A DNA stretch of 64,000 bases from WTFY01 sp965220895 (GCA_965220895.1 CBDCRF010000006.1:1-64000); one strand, 5' to 3'. Counted from the stretch's first letter, positions 41,315 through 49,384 are shown. Program-made: numbers and translations. The notes: generated by a model not told the origin, from the sequence alone.

Positions 41315-42756
41315 GCTACGAGGGGGTCCGTCCAGTTATCGTCATACGCTTCGTCGTCGAAGAGCCACGAGCGTTCCTTGAGGTAATCGACGAAGAGTGC
41401 TTGAATATAGGCGTCAGCGCAGTCCGTTGAGCGTCCGAGTCGTTGGCGTACTCCCCACACCGCTCCGCTTGACGTGCGTATCTTGGCGAGACCGCCAGAG
41501 GTGTCTTTCGGCTCGACCTGTATTTTCTTTTCCCCTACGCGCCGATAGCGCGGCGCCGTCAACTCCTCGCGCAACATGTCGAGCGTCTCGTCCTGCGGGA
41601 TAGAGAAGCCAATGGAACCTTTATTGAACATATGCCGCGCAAACCACCACATCTGCGTTCGCACGTCCTGGTATTCGATGTCGCTGCCCCCAAACCCTTC
41701 GTCTTCGACAGGCGTTCGCCCCGCTTTGACGTTCGTTACGCGATAGTCGTTCTTGTCAAGCATGGCTATCACGCCCGCGCCCACGCCCACGCCATCGACG
41801 GCAATGTTATCGTCGGGGCATCCGTGATCTTTCGCTATCCCTATAATATGGTCGGTGAGCGTGGCAGTATCGCAGTGCTTCCTTTCGAGGCGTATGAGGT
41901 TACCGCCTTCGAGCACCGCTATTACTGACGGGTCGCCGCCTGACACGCCTTCGGACACGTCTACGCCCATGCGGTACGTATGGTCGCCGGGGCAGTCGCG
42001 TCCTAACGCTTTCTCTACTGCCCCGAACTGGATAACGAGGTCCCACGATCCTTCGTCGGCAAGCATCCCTTCCGCATAGATTTTGAATTGCGCAGGATCC
42101 TGCGCATACAACGCTTGCTTATATCCTTCGTCAAGAAACGGATTGTCGCGCCACGTGGTATGCTGATACCATATATCGCGCTGTACGCCTCGCGCCTTTG
42201 TTTCAAACCTGTTGGTGGAACGAGCGTATTGCGGAAGGTCTTCGGTACTTATGCCAAGGTACTGGAAAAGGGTGCGCGATTGCGGCACGGGATTGAACGT
42301 GTACACCAGTTGCTTTTTGCCTCTACCGCGTACGCGAAGGTCGAGCTGCTCCAGGTCCTCCTGCGCCAACTCCGACGCCTCTTCTATCCACACGATATTG
42401 ACAGCGGCAATCGACTTGATCTTTTCGGGGTCGTCCATCCCCCCGTGCAGTATCTCGCCCCCGCTCTTGAACGAGAATGTAAGGTCCGTATGATTGATCT
42501 TGGGCTTGAGGCCCAACGAAGAGAGAATATCCTTGAACATCTTGAAGGTAGACAGCTTGCACGAGTTGCGCACCTTCCGTATGACAAGGATGCGGTGGCC
42601 GTTGTCGCTCGCTTCCCGCAGCAGGTTCTGGCCAACGAATATCGACTTGCCGGACCCCGCCCCGCCCATGATAACGACGTATCGTTCCGACCTGTCCAGC
42701 GAGGGCGCGTACACAGGATTGATGTACTGATATGTGATGCCTGCGGAATCTGACAT
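41311..42756 (-). CDS. Terminase large subunit
   Basis: This 481-residue packaging motor has a Walker A motif GGAGSGKS at residues 31-38, a Walker B region VNIVWIEEASEL at 119-130, and a C-terminal RNase H-like nuclease with acidic residues in YRMGVDVSEGVSGGD (about 260), DNIAVDGVGVGAG (about 322) and CADAYIQALF (about 455). All motifs look intact. Stop/start overlaps on both sides tie it to the small terminase and portal genes. Confidence 0.95.
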   Translation of the reverse strand: MSDSAGITYQYINPVYAPSLDRSERYVVIMGGAGSGKSIFVGQNLLREASDNGHRILVIRKVRNSCKLSTFKMFKDILSSLGLKPKINHTDLTFSFKSGGEILHGGMDDPEKIKSIAAVNIVWIEEASELAQEDLEQLDLRVRGRGKKQLVYTFNPVPQSRTLFQYLGISTEDLPQYARSTNRFETKARGVQRDIWYQHTTWRDNPFLDEGYKQALYAQDPAQFKIYAEGMLADEGSWDLVIQFGAVEKALGRDCPGDHTYRMGVDVSEGVSGGDPSVIAVLEGGNLIRLERKHCDTATLTDHIIGIAKDHGCPDDNIAVDGVGVGAGVIAMLDKNDYRVTNVKAGRTPVEDEGFGGSDIEYQDVRTQMWWFARHMFNKGSIGFSIPQDETLDMLREELTAPRYRRVGEKKIQVEPKDTSGGLAKIRTSSGAVWGVRQRLGRSTDCADAYIQALFVDYLKERSWLFDDEAYDDNWTDPLVA

Positions 42757-43598
42757 TATTTTTTCGGCGGCCTGCCCCGTTTTTTAGGCGTGTTTGGCGC
42801 GTCCTGATTTCCCTTCGGGTTTTTCAGGTCGTACAATTTGAAGCCCTCCACCTTGTCCATCTCTTTTTGTTCGCGTTCGCGGTCTCGTTCGGGCTGCGAG
42901 AATGCGCCTACAGAGGAGAGTATTGCTTTCGCTGCTTGCAAGGGATCTATCAGAGTGATTTTCCATTTACGAACGCCGGATGGCGTCTCCTCGTAGATCA
43001 CCTCCTTGAGCAGGTCGATATTGGCTTGCGCCTGGGGGGTGTTCATGTCTACCGCGCCTGTGTCCGCGTTGATGAACGGGCCCAGGTTGGCGCGAGAGAT
43101 CATTTGCAGGCGATACACAGAGTCGTGCGGATCGAACCCAAACTTGTTTGTTGCTGTTTCGCGCATCTCTATCCTGCGTCGGATAAAGTTTTTCACCGCC
43201 TCCCGGCCAAGCATCTTGCCTGCGGCTGACATGTAGTTCTTTTCCCTTCCTCCAGCGGCGAGATACGCCTTTTCTCCGTCGAAGTAATAGAGGTAGGCAT
43301 CGCAAAACCGGCGTTCAAGCCCCGTGAGACCGTCAGGGTCCGCATTTCGCTGCGAACGCCATTTCGGATTGTCCGGGTTTTCTTCTGCCGCAATGGCGTT
43401 CTGTTCCGCCATGGCGTCTCGGCGCATCTTTTCCTGCTCCTTTGCCTCGGCTTTTTTCGTCGGGCCGGACTGGAACTTGATTATCGCTTCGTCCGGCTTG
43501 GGCGATTCTACCGCTTCGCGGGAATCGGGATCGAAGTCGAGGATGCGCTTGTATGCGGGCGTGTCGGTGGTGGGCATTGCCGGAAGATTTTGAGGCAA
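42756..43598 (-). CDS. Terminase small subunit (probable)
   Basis: This 280-residue protein has the core GLTGLERRFCDAYLYYFDGEKAYLAAGG...AAGKMLGREAVKNFIRRRIEMRE, matching the helix-turn-helix region of Terminase_2-type small subunits that recognise the packaging site. The C-terminus ends KKRGRPPKK, an AT-hook-like DNA-binding tail. It overlaps the large subunit by one base. Starts at 43598 and 43577 are both possible; the promoter/CAATAACGG motif lies directly upstream. Confidence 0.85.
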   Translation of the reverse strand: MPQNLPAMPTTDTPAYKRILDFDPDSREAVESPKPDEAIIKFQSGPTKKAEAKEQEKMRRDAMAEQNAIAAEENPDNPKWRSQRNADPDGLTGLERRFCDAYLYYFDGEKAYLAAGGREKNYMSAAGKMLGREAVKNFIRRRIEMRETATNKFGFDPHDSVYRLQMISRANLGPFINADTGAVDMNTPQAQANIDLLKEVIYEETPSGVRKWKITLIDPLQAAKAILSSVGAFSQPERDREREQKEMDKVEGFKLYDLKNPKGNQDAPNTPKKRGRPPKK

Positions 43599-43602
43599 TA
43601 CC

Positions 43603-43632
43603 CAATAACGGAAATTATTAAAACAAAGTCAA
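43603..43632 (-). promoter_or_regulatory. Possible promoter/operator before the terminase genes
   Basis: TTGACT lies on the minus strand at 43632-43627, and CAATAACGGAAAT (plus strand 43603-43615) overlaps the -10 position, where the hexamer GTTATT is poor. The motif is in the opposite orientation to that at the head promoter, as a binding site could be. Confidence 0.45.
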
Positions 43633-43940
43633 GAAGCCCGATTTTTCCTGCGGAACGGCGCGTCGTACGTATTATGGCAGCGTTGACACCATGCTCGCAG
43701 GTTGTCAAAGTCGTTGTTGGTGGGGTCGTGATCGAGATGCGCTATGGTGAGCACGACCTTGCTGCCTGTTACTGGATGCGCGTGTTTGTTGGCTGCGCGG
43801 CAGTTTGGGTAGACCGGCGACCCTTCGCACTTGTCCGAGGCGCGATCAAGAATCTGGCGGCGTATGTGCTGCCACTCTTTCGAGTGGATGGAGCCGCCAG
43901 GGTACAACTTCATGTTTTCGCGGGAAATGGGCATGGGCAT
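43629..43940 (-). CDS. HNH endonuclease next to the terminase
   Basis: ATG 43940 gives 103 residues with a zinc HNH fold: C38...C47, AHLDH at 67-71, and CQRCHN at 85-90. Small HNH proteins beside the terminase are common in HK97-type phages and are needed for terminase activity in some. The start lies on the sequence ACCAAACATTGGATATAATG shared with 62468-62488 and resembling the tnpB right end. A GTG start at 43982 is an alternative. Confidence 0.82.
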   Translation of the reverse strand: MPMPISRENMKLYPGGSIHSKEWQHIRRQILDRASDKCEGSPVYPNCRAANKHAHPVTGSKVVLTIAHLDHDPTNNDFDNLRAWCQRCHNTYDAPFRRKNRAS

Positions 43941-43965
43941 TATATCCAATGTTTGGTACGATTCG
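43936..43965 (-). repeat. tnpB right-end-like start sequence (copy G)
   Basis: The minus strand reads GAATCGTACC, a short palindrome CCAAACATTGG, and ATATAATGCCC, equal over about 23 bases to 62466-62491. It aligns with the tnpB ends (GAATCGTACC...TAT..TG.CC). Confidence 0.55.
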
Positions 43966-44002
43966 GCAAGGTTCGGGGGCACGGCGTTACCTATCAGTTG
44001 CT

Positions 44003-44269
44003 CTACGCTTGTCTTGGGCCCTTTCCATTGATTCTCTCCATTTCGCGCTCCAAGTAGGCGTACGCCTCGTCGCGATTCTTGTATCGTCTCGCCTTTTTGC
44101 GACCGATACGTACTTCCCAGTCAGGATTTTTAATGGTGTAGGACCCAGGCATGCCATGCCTGGCTCGCTCGACGCTTTTCATCGTCCCGATGATCTTCGT
44201 TGCCCTTGCGGTTTGCGCGACCAGATCGACATGGCCCCAATGGACGTAGCGGATCGTTGCGGGACTCAT
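44003..44269 (-). CDS. Small basic protein of unknown function
   Basis: ATG 44269 overlaps the stop of the zinc-ribbon gene (ATGA), giving 88 residues (MSPATIRYVHWGHVDLVAQTA). A basic middle (WEVRIGRKKARRYKNRDEAYAYLEREME) suggests nucleic-acid binding. Function unknown. Confidence 0.6.
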   Translation of the reverse strand: MSPATIRYVHWGHVDLVAQTARATKIIGTMKSVERARHGMPGSYTIKNPDWEVRIGRKKARRYKNRDEAYAYLEREMERINGKGPRQA

Positions 44270-44460
44270 GCCAGCGCGTTCTTTACCGCGCCGCATTCGG
44301 CGCAGTGCCAGTTAAACAGCCCTTTCGTGCTTTTCGTGCTTTTCTTGCAGGCGGCGCACCACGTGGCGCGCACATCCTGCTTCGGCCCGTAGAGCATGGT
44401 GCTCATCAGTCCTGCGTCAGCCTTCTTGTCCGGCGGCTTCCCGCCCCTGCTTCCCAGCAT
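44266..44460 (-). CDS. Small zinc-ribbon protein
   Basis: ATG 44460 gives 64 residues with a four-cysteine ribbon, C35-A-A-C38 and C53-A-E-C56. The second half (NWHCAEC) is repeated as DNA at 44483-44503. It may bind nucleic acid or protein. A shorter start at Met 44403 is possible. Confidence 0.55.
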   Translation of the reverse strand: MLGSRGGKPPDKKADAGLMSTMLYGPKQDVRATWCAACKKSTKSTKGLFNWHCAECGAVKNALA

Positions 44461-44464
44461 TCGA

Positions 44465-44563
44465 TCACGTTTCAGCACCGATGCATTCGGCGCAGTGCCA
44501 GTTGCGAGCAACGATCCAGCATTCGCGTAACGGGCTGCTACGTGGGAAGCGGGGATTCGCACG
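44465..44563 (-). pseudogene. Remnant of a second zinc-ribbon end
   Basis: The frame ...CWIVARNWHCAECIGAET* repeats the CxxC half of the zinc-ribbon gene (a 21-base match at 44483-44503 to 44286-44306). No start or first CxxC is present, so it looks like a truncated duplicate. Confidence 0.4.
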
Positions 44564-44706
44564 CCTTTCTTGTTGGTGTTCCTGGGACTTGCATGCACGC
44601 TTACACGGCTGCGGTTCTGGCTGGTGGCCACGCCTGCTGAAGAAGGACTTACTGACGTGTCGAAGCTTGCCCCAGCCACCGGGAAAAGCCCCGCCCGTGG
44701 ACAAGC
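44564..44706 (-). ncRNA. Orphan TnpB omega-RNA-like RNA, copy E
   Basis: The minus strand carries GCTTGTCCACGGGCGGGGCT, CCCGGTGGCTGGGGCAAGC, GGCCACCAGCCAGAACCGCA and a 3' hairpin ending AAGTCCC at 44584. Compared with copies C and D, paired positions change together in several places (GACT/TCTCC to GCTT/TTCC and others), suggesting RNA structure is kept. The presumed guide is 44583-44564. The promoter is directly upstream. Confidence 0.55.
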
Positions 44707-44712
44707 AAGGGC

Positions 44713-44741
44713 ATAATACGACAAAAAAACAAGAAAATCAA
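44713..44741 (-). promoter_or_regulatory. Promoter of orphan guide-RNA-like locus E
   Basis: TTGATT, 17 bases (T-rich), TATTAT, placing the start near 44706 at the first conserved bases of the RNA. Confidence 0.65.
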
Positions 44742-44748
44742 GCGTTTC

Positions 44749-44860
44749 TCGCAATAACGGAAATCAAATTATGAATAATTCCCTGTGGAAAAAAAATTTA
44801 ATTCTCGCAATAACGGACATATGCGCACATGCCCCTCTCTCGCAATAACGGACATATGCG
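44749..44860 (+). repeat. Three direct repeats CTCGCAATAACGGA(A/C)AT
   Basis: Copies start at 44749, 44804 and 44839; the last two are identical over 22 bases (to ATATGCG). They lie in the divergent control region between the minus-strand late genes and the plus-strand helicase. They could be operators or origin iterons. The same core occurs singly at 37643, 43603 and 47234 and, in variant form, at other promoters. Confidence 0.75.
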
Positions 44861-45013
44861 ATACTCGCGCAAGATGCAGAATTTTTCCGCCGCCCCCCTT
44901 GCATTATCGTAACACGCGGCATATCATACGTGTCCACCCATGAGGCGTATCCCCCGACGCGCCCGGCCAAAAAAAACGCCGCCTCGCTGCGCCAACAACG
45001 AGACGGCCGGGGG

Positions 45014-45034
45014 TTCGCAGGAGCAGCCTGCGAA
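45014..45034 (+). promoter_or_regulatory. Leader hairpin before the helicase gene
   Basis: TTCGCAGG and CCTGCGAA form a perfect 8-bp stem. Together with the CCGGCC/GGCCGG pairing just upstream it argues that 44930-45106 is leader or origin DNA rather than coding. No convincing -35/-10 pair was found there. Confidence 0.5.
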
Positions 45035-45106
45035 ACGATACGTGCCCATGTACGGATTCGCTCGCTGACTGTTCCATTGTACCACCGGGACAGAAAATTC
45101 ACATCC

Positions 45107-46435
45107 ATGGCGAGAGAAAGGCAGGACGCTACCCGCGCCCCAGATAAAATAGCCGCAGGCAAAACGACAGCCGGGCTGCGACAGATACTCGAATTGAACG
45201 CAGTGAAGGTGCGATACAATACCTTCGACAGGGTGCCCGAATGGAAGCGAGGCAAGAGCGAGTGGGAGGCTGTAGACACCGAAATGCTCAAAGAACTGCG
45301 GGCGCGCATCGAATGCTCGTGTGTCAACGCCAAGGACAGACCCATAGATTTTTCGCTGACACGGCTGGCGGAGGATTTTGTCGGCATCGCCCGCATCACC
45401 GAGATGCACAACCCGATACGAGACTACTACGAGAGCCTCCCCGATTTCCGAGGCGGCATAGAGGACACCGAACTGCTGCACCGCTTTTTTGGTACGCCCC
45501 TCACGCCCCTCACGCAATGGGCCAGCAGGTATTGCGTTTGCGCACCCTGTTGGCGCGGATTGTCGCCCGGATGCGAAATACAAACCATACCGCTCCTATG
45601 GGGACCGAAAAACAACGGCAAATCCACCTTCGTCGAACTCCTGTGCCCGGAATACCTGCGCAAGTACCATAACGGCGGCTTCGCCTTCAACGCGCAGGGC
45701 GAATTTATCAAGGTGCTGGGAGAAAAAACAAGGGGGAGTTGGATAATCGAATGGGCGGAGTTTGCAGGGCTGCATCCCGGAAACGTCAGCGAATACAAGA
45801 GCTGGGCGACAATCAAGGTGGACGTGTACAGACCCCCATGGGGCAAGCTGGGCGCGGAGCGGTTCCCGCGTACGTGGGCCATGATCGCCACAGCCAATCC
45901 GCAGAACGTCGGGCTGCTGCCAACGGACACGGATGGTATACGGCGCGTTGTTGCTGTCGAATGCCCTGCCCCCAAACCAATACCCGACGCGATGAAATGG
46001 TACGAAGACAACAAAGAGCAACTCGACGCGGGAGCGTTCGCCCGATTTAACGAGGGTATCGACAATCCTGTAAAATTCCCCGCAAGGCTGGCAGAGGCGC
46101 AGAAGGAGGCGAACGAGTATCAACGCCAAGTGGACCCATGGGAAGAAGATATGGAAAAGGGATTGCTCAAAAAGTACACGTACAGCACGAAGGACGCGAT
46201 ACTGGAATCGCGGGTATTGAGTGCCCACGCCACAATCGAAGTCAAGCACGCCAGGAGAGCCGGGCGTTGCCTGCGGCAGATCGGTTGGGACTACAAAAAA
46301 TTTCGACCCGAATGGACGGGAGAGGACGATGATGTCAAGCGATGGGTGCACGTCAAAACGTACGAAGAGGGGGGGGTGGAGCGAGGCAAATTCGTTTCCC
46401 AGAACGACCCAACGCCGGAGGAACCCCCGTTTTAG
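45107..46435 (+). CDS. VapE/D5-like replicative helicase (superfamily 3-type ATPase)
   Basis: The 442-residue protein has a Walker A motif GPKNNGKST at 166-174, an acidic Walker B-like motif IIEWAEFA at 213-220, the sensor-type ATANP at 261-265 and Arg-Arg at 279-280. This pattern fits the virulence-associated-E/D5 group of phage and plasmid helicases that open DNA at the origin. ATG 45107 was preferred to a GTG at 44930 because the intervening DNA is full of hairpins. A zinc-ribbon primase follows, with an AT-rich region between them. Confidence 0.85.
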   Translation: MARERQDATRAPDKIAAGKTTAGLRQILELNAVKVRYNTFDRVPEWKRGKSEWEAVDTEMLKELRARIECSCVNAKDRPIDFSLTRLAEDFVGIARITEMHNPIRDYYESLPDFRGGIEDTELLHRFFGTPLTPLTQWASRYCVCAPCWRGLSPGCEIQTIPLLWGPKNNGKSTFVELLCPEYLRKYHNGGFAFNAQGEFIKVLGEKTRGSWIIEWAEFAGLHPGNVSEYKSWATIKVDVYRPPWGKLGAERFPRTWAMIATANPQNVGLLPTDTDGIRRVVAVECPAPKPIPDAMKWYEDNKEQLDAGAFARFNEGIDNPVKFPARLAEAQKEANEYQRQVDPWEEDMEKGLLKKYTYSTKDAILESRVLSAHATIEVKHARRAGRCLRQIGWDYKKFRPEWTGEDDDVKRWVHVKTYEEGGVERGKFVSQNDPTPEEPPF

Positions 46436-46676
46436 CGGAACCCGTGGAACCTGAACGGAACCTGAACGGAACCTGAAGAAAAATGCGAAATTCCTCCAGT
46501 GGAACCTGTGGAACTCGAGTATATTACTACTATATGAATATAAAATATAAATATAAAAATATACAAGTATTAGGGAAATTTGGAGTTCCAAGAGGTTCCT
46601 GAGGTTCCAACTCGACCGGAACTCCAAAACCCGGAACCTGAAGAAATTTGGAGTTCCAAGCACAAAAACCGAAAAA
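46436..46676 (+). other. Candidate replication origin: GGAACC iterons and an AT-rich tract
   Basis: GGAACCTGAA recurs three times in tandem at about 46450-46480 and further copies, in both orientations (GGAACC, GGTTCC, GGAGTTCC), continue to 46655. A 47-base AT-rich stretch (about 46518-46565) lies between. Iterons plus an AT-rich unwinding element between helicase and primase genes is a typical origin layout. Confidence 0.6.
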
Positions 46677-47102
46677 ATGAGCAAATACGACATACCCCTC
46701 AACATTGCCCAACAATGGCACAAACAGCGGTTCGCGAAGCAATGCCGAAGCGAAGGCAATGCCACCAAATCCCCGTGCCCCGGATGCGGAGGAACCGACA
46801 GATTCAAAATCTGGCCCAAGCCCAGCGACCCCACCATCGCCGCATTCCACTGCTTCCAATGCCATCTCCAAAACGGACTGCTCGAAAGCATCCGAGACGA
46901 GATCAGAGGCGGAAAACCCACTCAGCAAAATATCGCCAGAGTACAGAAAGGATGGAAACCCTACAAGTACCAATGGCCCATCTACGACGACGGAGAACGA
47001 ATACCCATCAACGAAATGACACTGGCAGAGGTGCAGGAATGGAAAAAAGCCTACTCCCGATGCCTGGACGAGGAATGGGAGAGCGAAATAAACGCCCTGT
47101 AA
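46677..47102 (+). CDS. Zinc-ribbon primase-type protein
   Basis: This 141-residue protein has C34-P-G-C37 followed by GGTDRFKIW and a second pair C59-F-Q-C62. That is the zinc-binding domain of phage/P4-type primases, which recognises the priming site. The catalytic TOPRIM part is absent, so it may work in trans with the host enzyme or the upstream helicase. Confidence 0.82.
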   Translation: MSKYDIPLNIAQQWHKQRFAKQCRSEGNATKSPCPGCGGTDRFKIWPKPSDPTIAAFHCFQCHLQNGLLESIRDEIRGGKPTQQNIARVQKGWKPYKYQWPIYDDGERIPINEMTLAEVQEWKKAYSRCLDEEWESEINAL

Positions 47103-47492
47103 GCCCCGCCGTGCTCCTTGCTGTGTAATCAGCACCGCCTGTGCCCCTGCAACGCCTCTCAAGCCCGCACAGGCGCATCCTCGCGGGCGACAGCAGCCGC
47201 ACCCTGGCTAAAAAAAAATTGCCCGGTCAATCGCAATAACGGAAATAGCCCTCCAGCGAAAAAAGTGGTGCCGAGAAAAATTCACATCATTTAGCCTTTA
47301 GGCGCCCCGATTTCCGTTATTTTTTCTGAAGGGGGGGGTCAAGGGTCTATGGGTTGCAATGACTTAAGGCGCGTATCTTCAACAAAGACTTTAACTCTTT
47401 AGAATACGGATTATAAATTTTGAATATCCGTTACTGCAATTTTTTTCTTTATGCGCTTCAATATCTGAGCGCAGAGACGGAGCGCAGAGAGA

Positions 47493-47542
47493 GCGCAGAG
47501 ACTGGACAAAGCGAGTCTGGCGAGTCTGTCCAGTCTCTGCGC
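47493..47542. repeat. 16-bp inverted repeat
   Basis: GCGCAGAGACTGGACA and its exact complement TGTCCAGTCTCTGCGC flank an 18-base spacer. It is built of the same words that enrich the adjacent membrane-protein gene. Confidence 0.7.
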
Positions 47543-47562
47543 TTTGTCCAGTATAGCAAAAA

Positions 47563-47594
47563 AAAAGCCGGATCCGTTACCGGATCCGGCTTTT
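47563..47594. terminator. Bidirectional terminator
   Basis: A perfect 14-bp stem (AAAAGCCGGATCCG / CGGATCCGGCTTTT) with loop TTAC, flanked by A and T runs, separates the primase gene from the convergent membrane-protein gene. Confidence 0.9.
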
Positions 47595-47618
47595 CTGCGC
47601 AGAGAGCGAGACGGAGCG

Positions 47619-49229
47619 TTAAAACTTTTTTGGCAATATGTGCGCTCCGTTAATACGCTTGACTTGCGCGAGTGCACTTGAATATCTATAATGCGCAGTA
47701 GAGAGCCACTTTCCGTCGTCTCCAATATACCAGACTTTCCACTTTGCGTATCGCGAGCGCAGAGACTGCGCGAGATTGTCAAGGGTATCTGCGCAGAAAC
47801 TCGCGAGAATAACAACGCTTGACAGAGAGAGCAAGAAAAGCCCTATAGGGTCCATACTGTATAGGCACTTTGGGCGGGTCAATACGTCTGCGCTTGCTTG
47901 CTTGCTTTTGACGTCGTCGTCGTCCTCTTCGTCTGTCCACTCGGAGAGACTTTGCACTGCGATAACTCCGGGATGAAATTCCAGGTAGCCGCAAAAGTAG
48001 CCAAGTGGACAATGTTTCGAGAGCGCAGACATAAGGTCGTCGCATAGTTCGCAAGCAAACTGCGGATCGTCTGATATTGAATCGCTTGCGCACTTACTAT
48101 CTGAGCCGAGCGAAATAAGTATGCTCTGCAGTTTCTCGCATACTTCTTTTTTAGAGAGGACGCCGTCTTCGTTGTCAAGGATTATTCCAGGGGACAAAGC
48201 GCGCTTGACTTGCTCAGAAAGTTTCTCGCCGGCTCGTCTGCAGCTGAGCGCAGTGACGGAGTATTCATATTTTAGCAAGCTTTCAAGGGATACGCTTGCA
48301 TACCACATATCCCTTATTTGTCTTACAAAGCCTATAGTTTTTGCTATTTGCGCTCCGTACTCTTTTCTCTTGACAGAGTAAATAACGGTACCGCTTGCGT
48401 CTCGCATAAGCCGCGTAAAATACAGTGGAATAACTGCGCAGAGCGCGAGCGAGTCAGGAGCGAGCGCGAGCGCAGAGAGCGCAGAGAGAGCGCAGAGCGC
48501 GAGCGCAGAGAGAGCGCGAGCGCAAGCGCAGAGCGGCTTTGCTTTTGCTTTGTCTCGCGAGTATGTAAACTGCGCAAGTAAGCCGTATTGATCCGTTGCT
48601 TCGCAAACTCCGGTGAATTGCTCCTCTGATATATTCTCTAAGCGTTCTAAGTCAAGTCCTAACTCGTCTGTCAAGTATGCTTTAATTCTTTCAAGTTCCT
48701 CAAGGTCAATATCTCCGAAAGATTCTACGGGATCAGCGGTGTAATACAAAGCGCAAGCGTAGTGAGCGAGTAAGTCAACTTCTATGTGGTCAATTTCGGG
48801 ACAAACTCGCTCCGTCTCTGCGCTTTTCATCGCGTCTGAGCCATACAATGTTTCGAGGGTCTGCGCAGTCTCTTTGCGCATAGTACGCAAGCGAAGCCGG
48901 AGCCTATAGGCCAAGTATGCGAGCGAGTGCAATTCTTCGCTGAGCACTCTGCGCACTTGCGCTGAGACAGTCAAGCCTAAGGGCAAAAATGCAATAATTG
49001 CAATTGTCCAAACTTGAAACTGCGCTCCAAACTGCGCAAAGATGAAAGTTAGGGCTCCGAAGCTGAGAAACTGAGTGAGCAAAGCCGGAGCGCAGACAGT
49101 TTGCGCGAGCGCGAGACTGCGCTTGCGAAGTGTCTGTATAATAGGTATTGACAGTGCCGAGACTGCGAAGAGCGCGAAGAGCGCAAACTGCAAAATATCC
49201 CGGAGCGAGATAGCAAAGAGAGTGTTCAT
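47619..49229 (-). CDS. Multi-span membrane protein with extreme GCGC/AGAG word bias
   Basis: This 536-residue protein has hydrophobic spans near residues 10-35, 50-65, 72-90, 235-270 and 455-475, with acidic soluble regions between. No enzyme motif was found. Its DNA is saturated with words such as GAGCGCAGAG and GCGCAAG in a way no other gene here is, which in places produces low-complexity Ala/Leu/Ser/Cys runs (ALSALALCALSALSALALA). It has a consensus promoter of its own and is ended by a strong terminator, so it looks like a separately acquired moron gene. It could act at the host membrane, for example in exclusion, but that is a guess. Confidence 0.75.
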   Translation of the reverse strand: MNTLFAISLRDILQFALFALFAVSALSIPIIQTLRKRSLALAQTVCAPALLTQFLSFGALTFIFAQFGAQFQVWTIAIIAFLPLGLTVSAQVRRVLSEELHSLAYLAYRLRLRLRTMRKETAQTLETLYGSDAMKSAETERVCPEIDHIEVDLLAHYACALYYTADPVESFGDIDLEELERIKAYLTDELGLDLERLENISEEQFTGVCEATDQYGLLAQFTYSRDKAKAKPLCACARALSALALCALSALSALALAPDSLALCAVIPLYFTRLMRDASGTVIYSVKRKEYGAQIAKTIGFVRQIRDMWYASVSLESLLKYEYSVTALSCRRAGEKLSEQVKRALSPGIILDNEDGVLSKKEVCEKLQSILISLGSDSKCASDSISDDPQFACELCDDLMSALSKHCPLGYFCGYLEFHPGVIAVQSLSEWTDEEDDDDVKSKQASADVLTRPKCLYSMDPIGLFLLSLSSVVILASFCADTLDNLAQSLRSRYAKWKVWYIGDDGKWLSTAHYRYSSALAQVKRINGAHILPKKF

Positions 49230-49282
49230 TGTATCGAGGGGTCAAGGTGAGCGCGAGCGGCTTTTCCGTCTCGCTTGTCTCC

Positions 49283-49311
49283 ATTATACTACGCGAAAAA
49301 ACTTTTGTCAA
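49283..49311 (-). promoter_or_regulatory. Consensus sigma-70-like promoter of the membrane-protein gene
   Basis: TTGACA, 17 bases, TATAAT on the minus strand, the only full consensus pair in the window. Confidence 0.88.
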
Positions 49312-49384
49312 GTATTTTTTCAATGTTCACATAAAATTCACAAAAGCGGCTTTTCTGTCTGCGCAAGCATAATGCACGCGCGCG

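Larger units (their letters stand above)
47103..47618. other. Non-coding interval between convergent genes
   Basis: This 516-base stretch holds no convincing gene. It contains CAATAACGGAAAT at 47234-47246 and its inverted form at 47310-47321, a run of GCGCAGAG words, a 16-bp inverted repeat (47493-47542) and a strong terminator (47563-47594). The two opposed motif copies about 65 bases apart could bind a regulator. Confidence 0.6.

Noticed and set aside
44930..45106. GTG start extending the helicase by 59 residues
   Set aside because: The extra segment covers strong hairpins and reads as low-quality protein. ATG 45107 gives a clean start, though the longer form cannot be excluded.
44764..45411. 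Minus-strand 215-residue frame
   Set aside because: It is antisense to the helicase leader and 5' region, crosses the direct repeats and has unnatural composition.
45596..46921. Minus-strand 441-residue frame
   Set aside because: It is a shadow of the helicase and primase genes, which have clear motifs on the plus strand.
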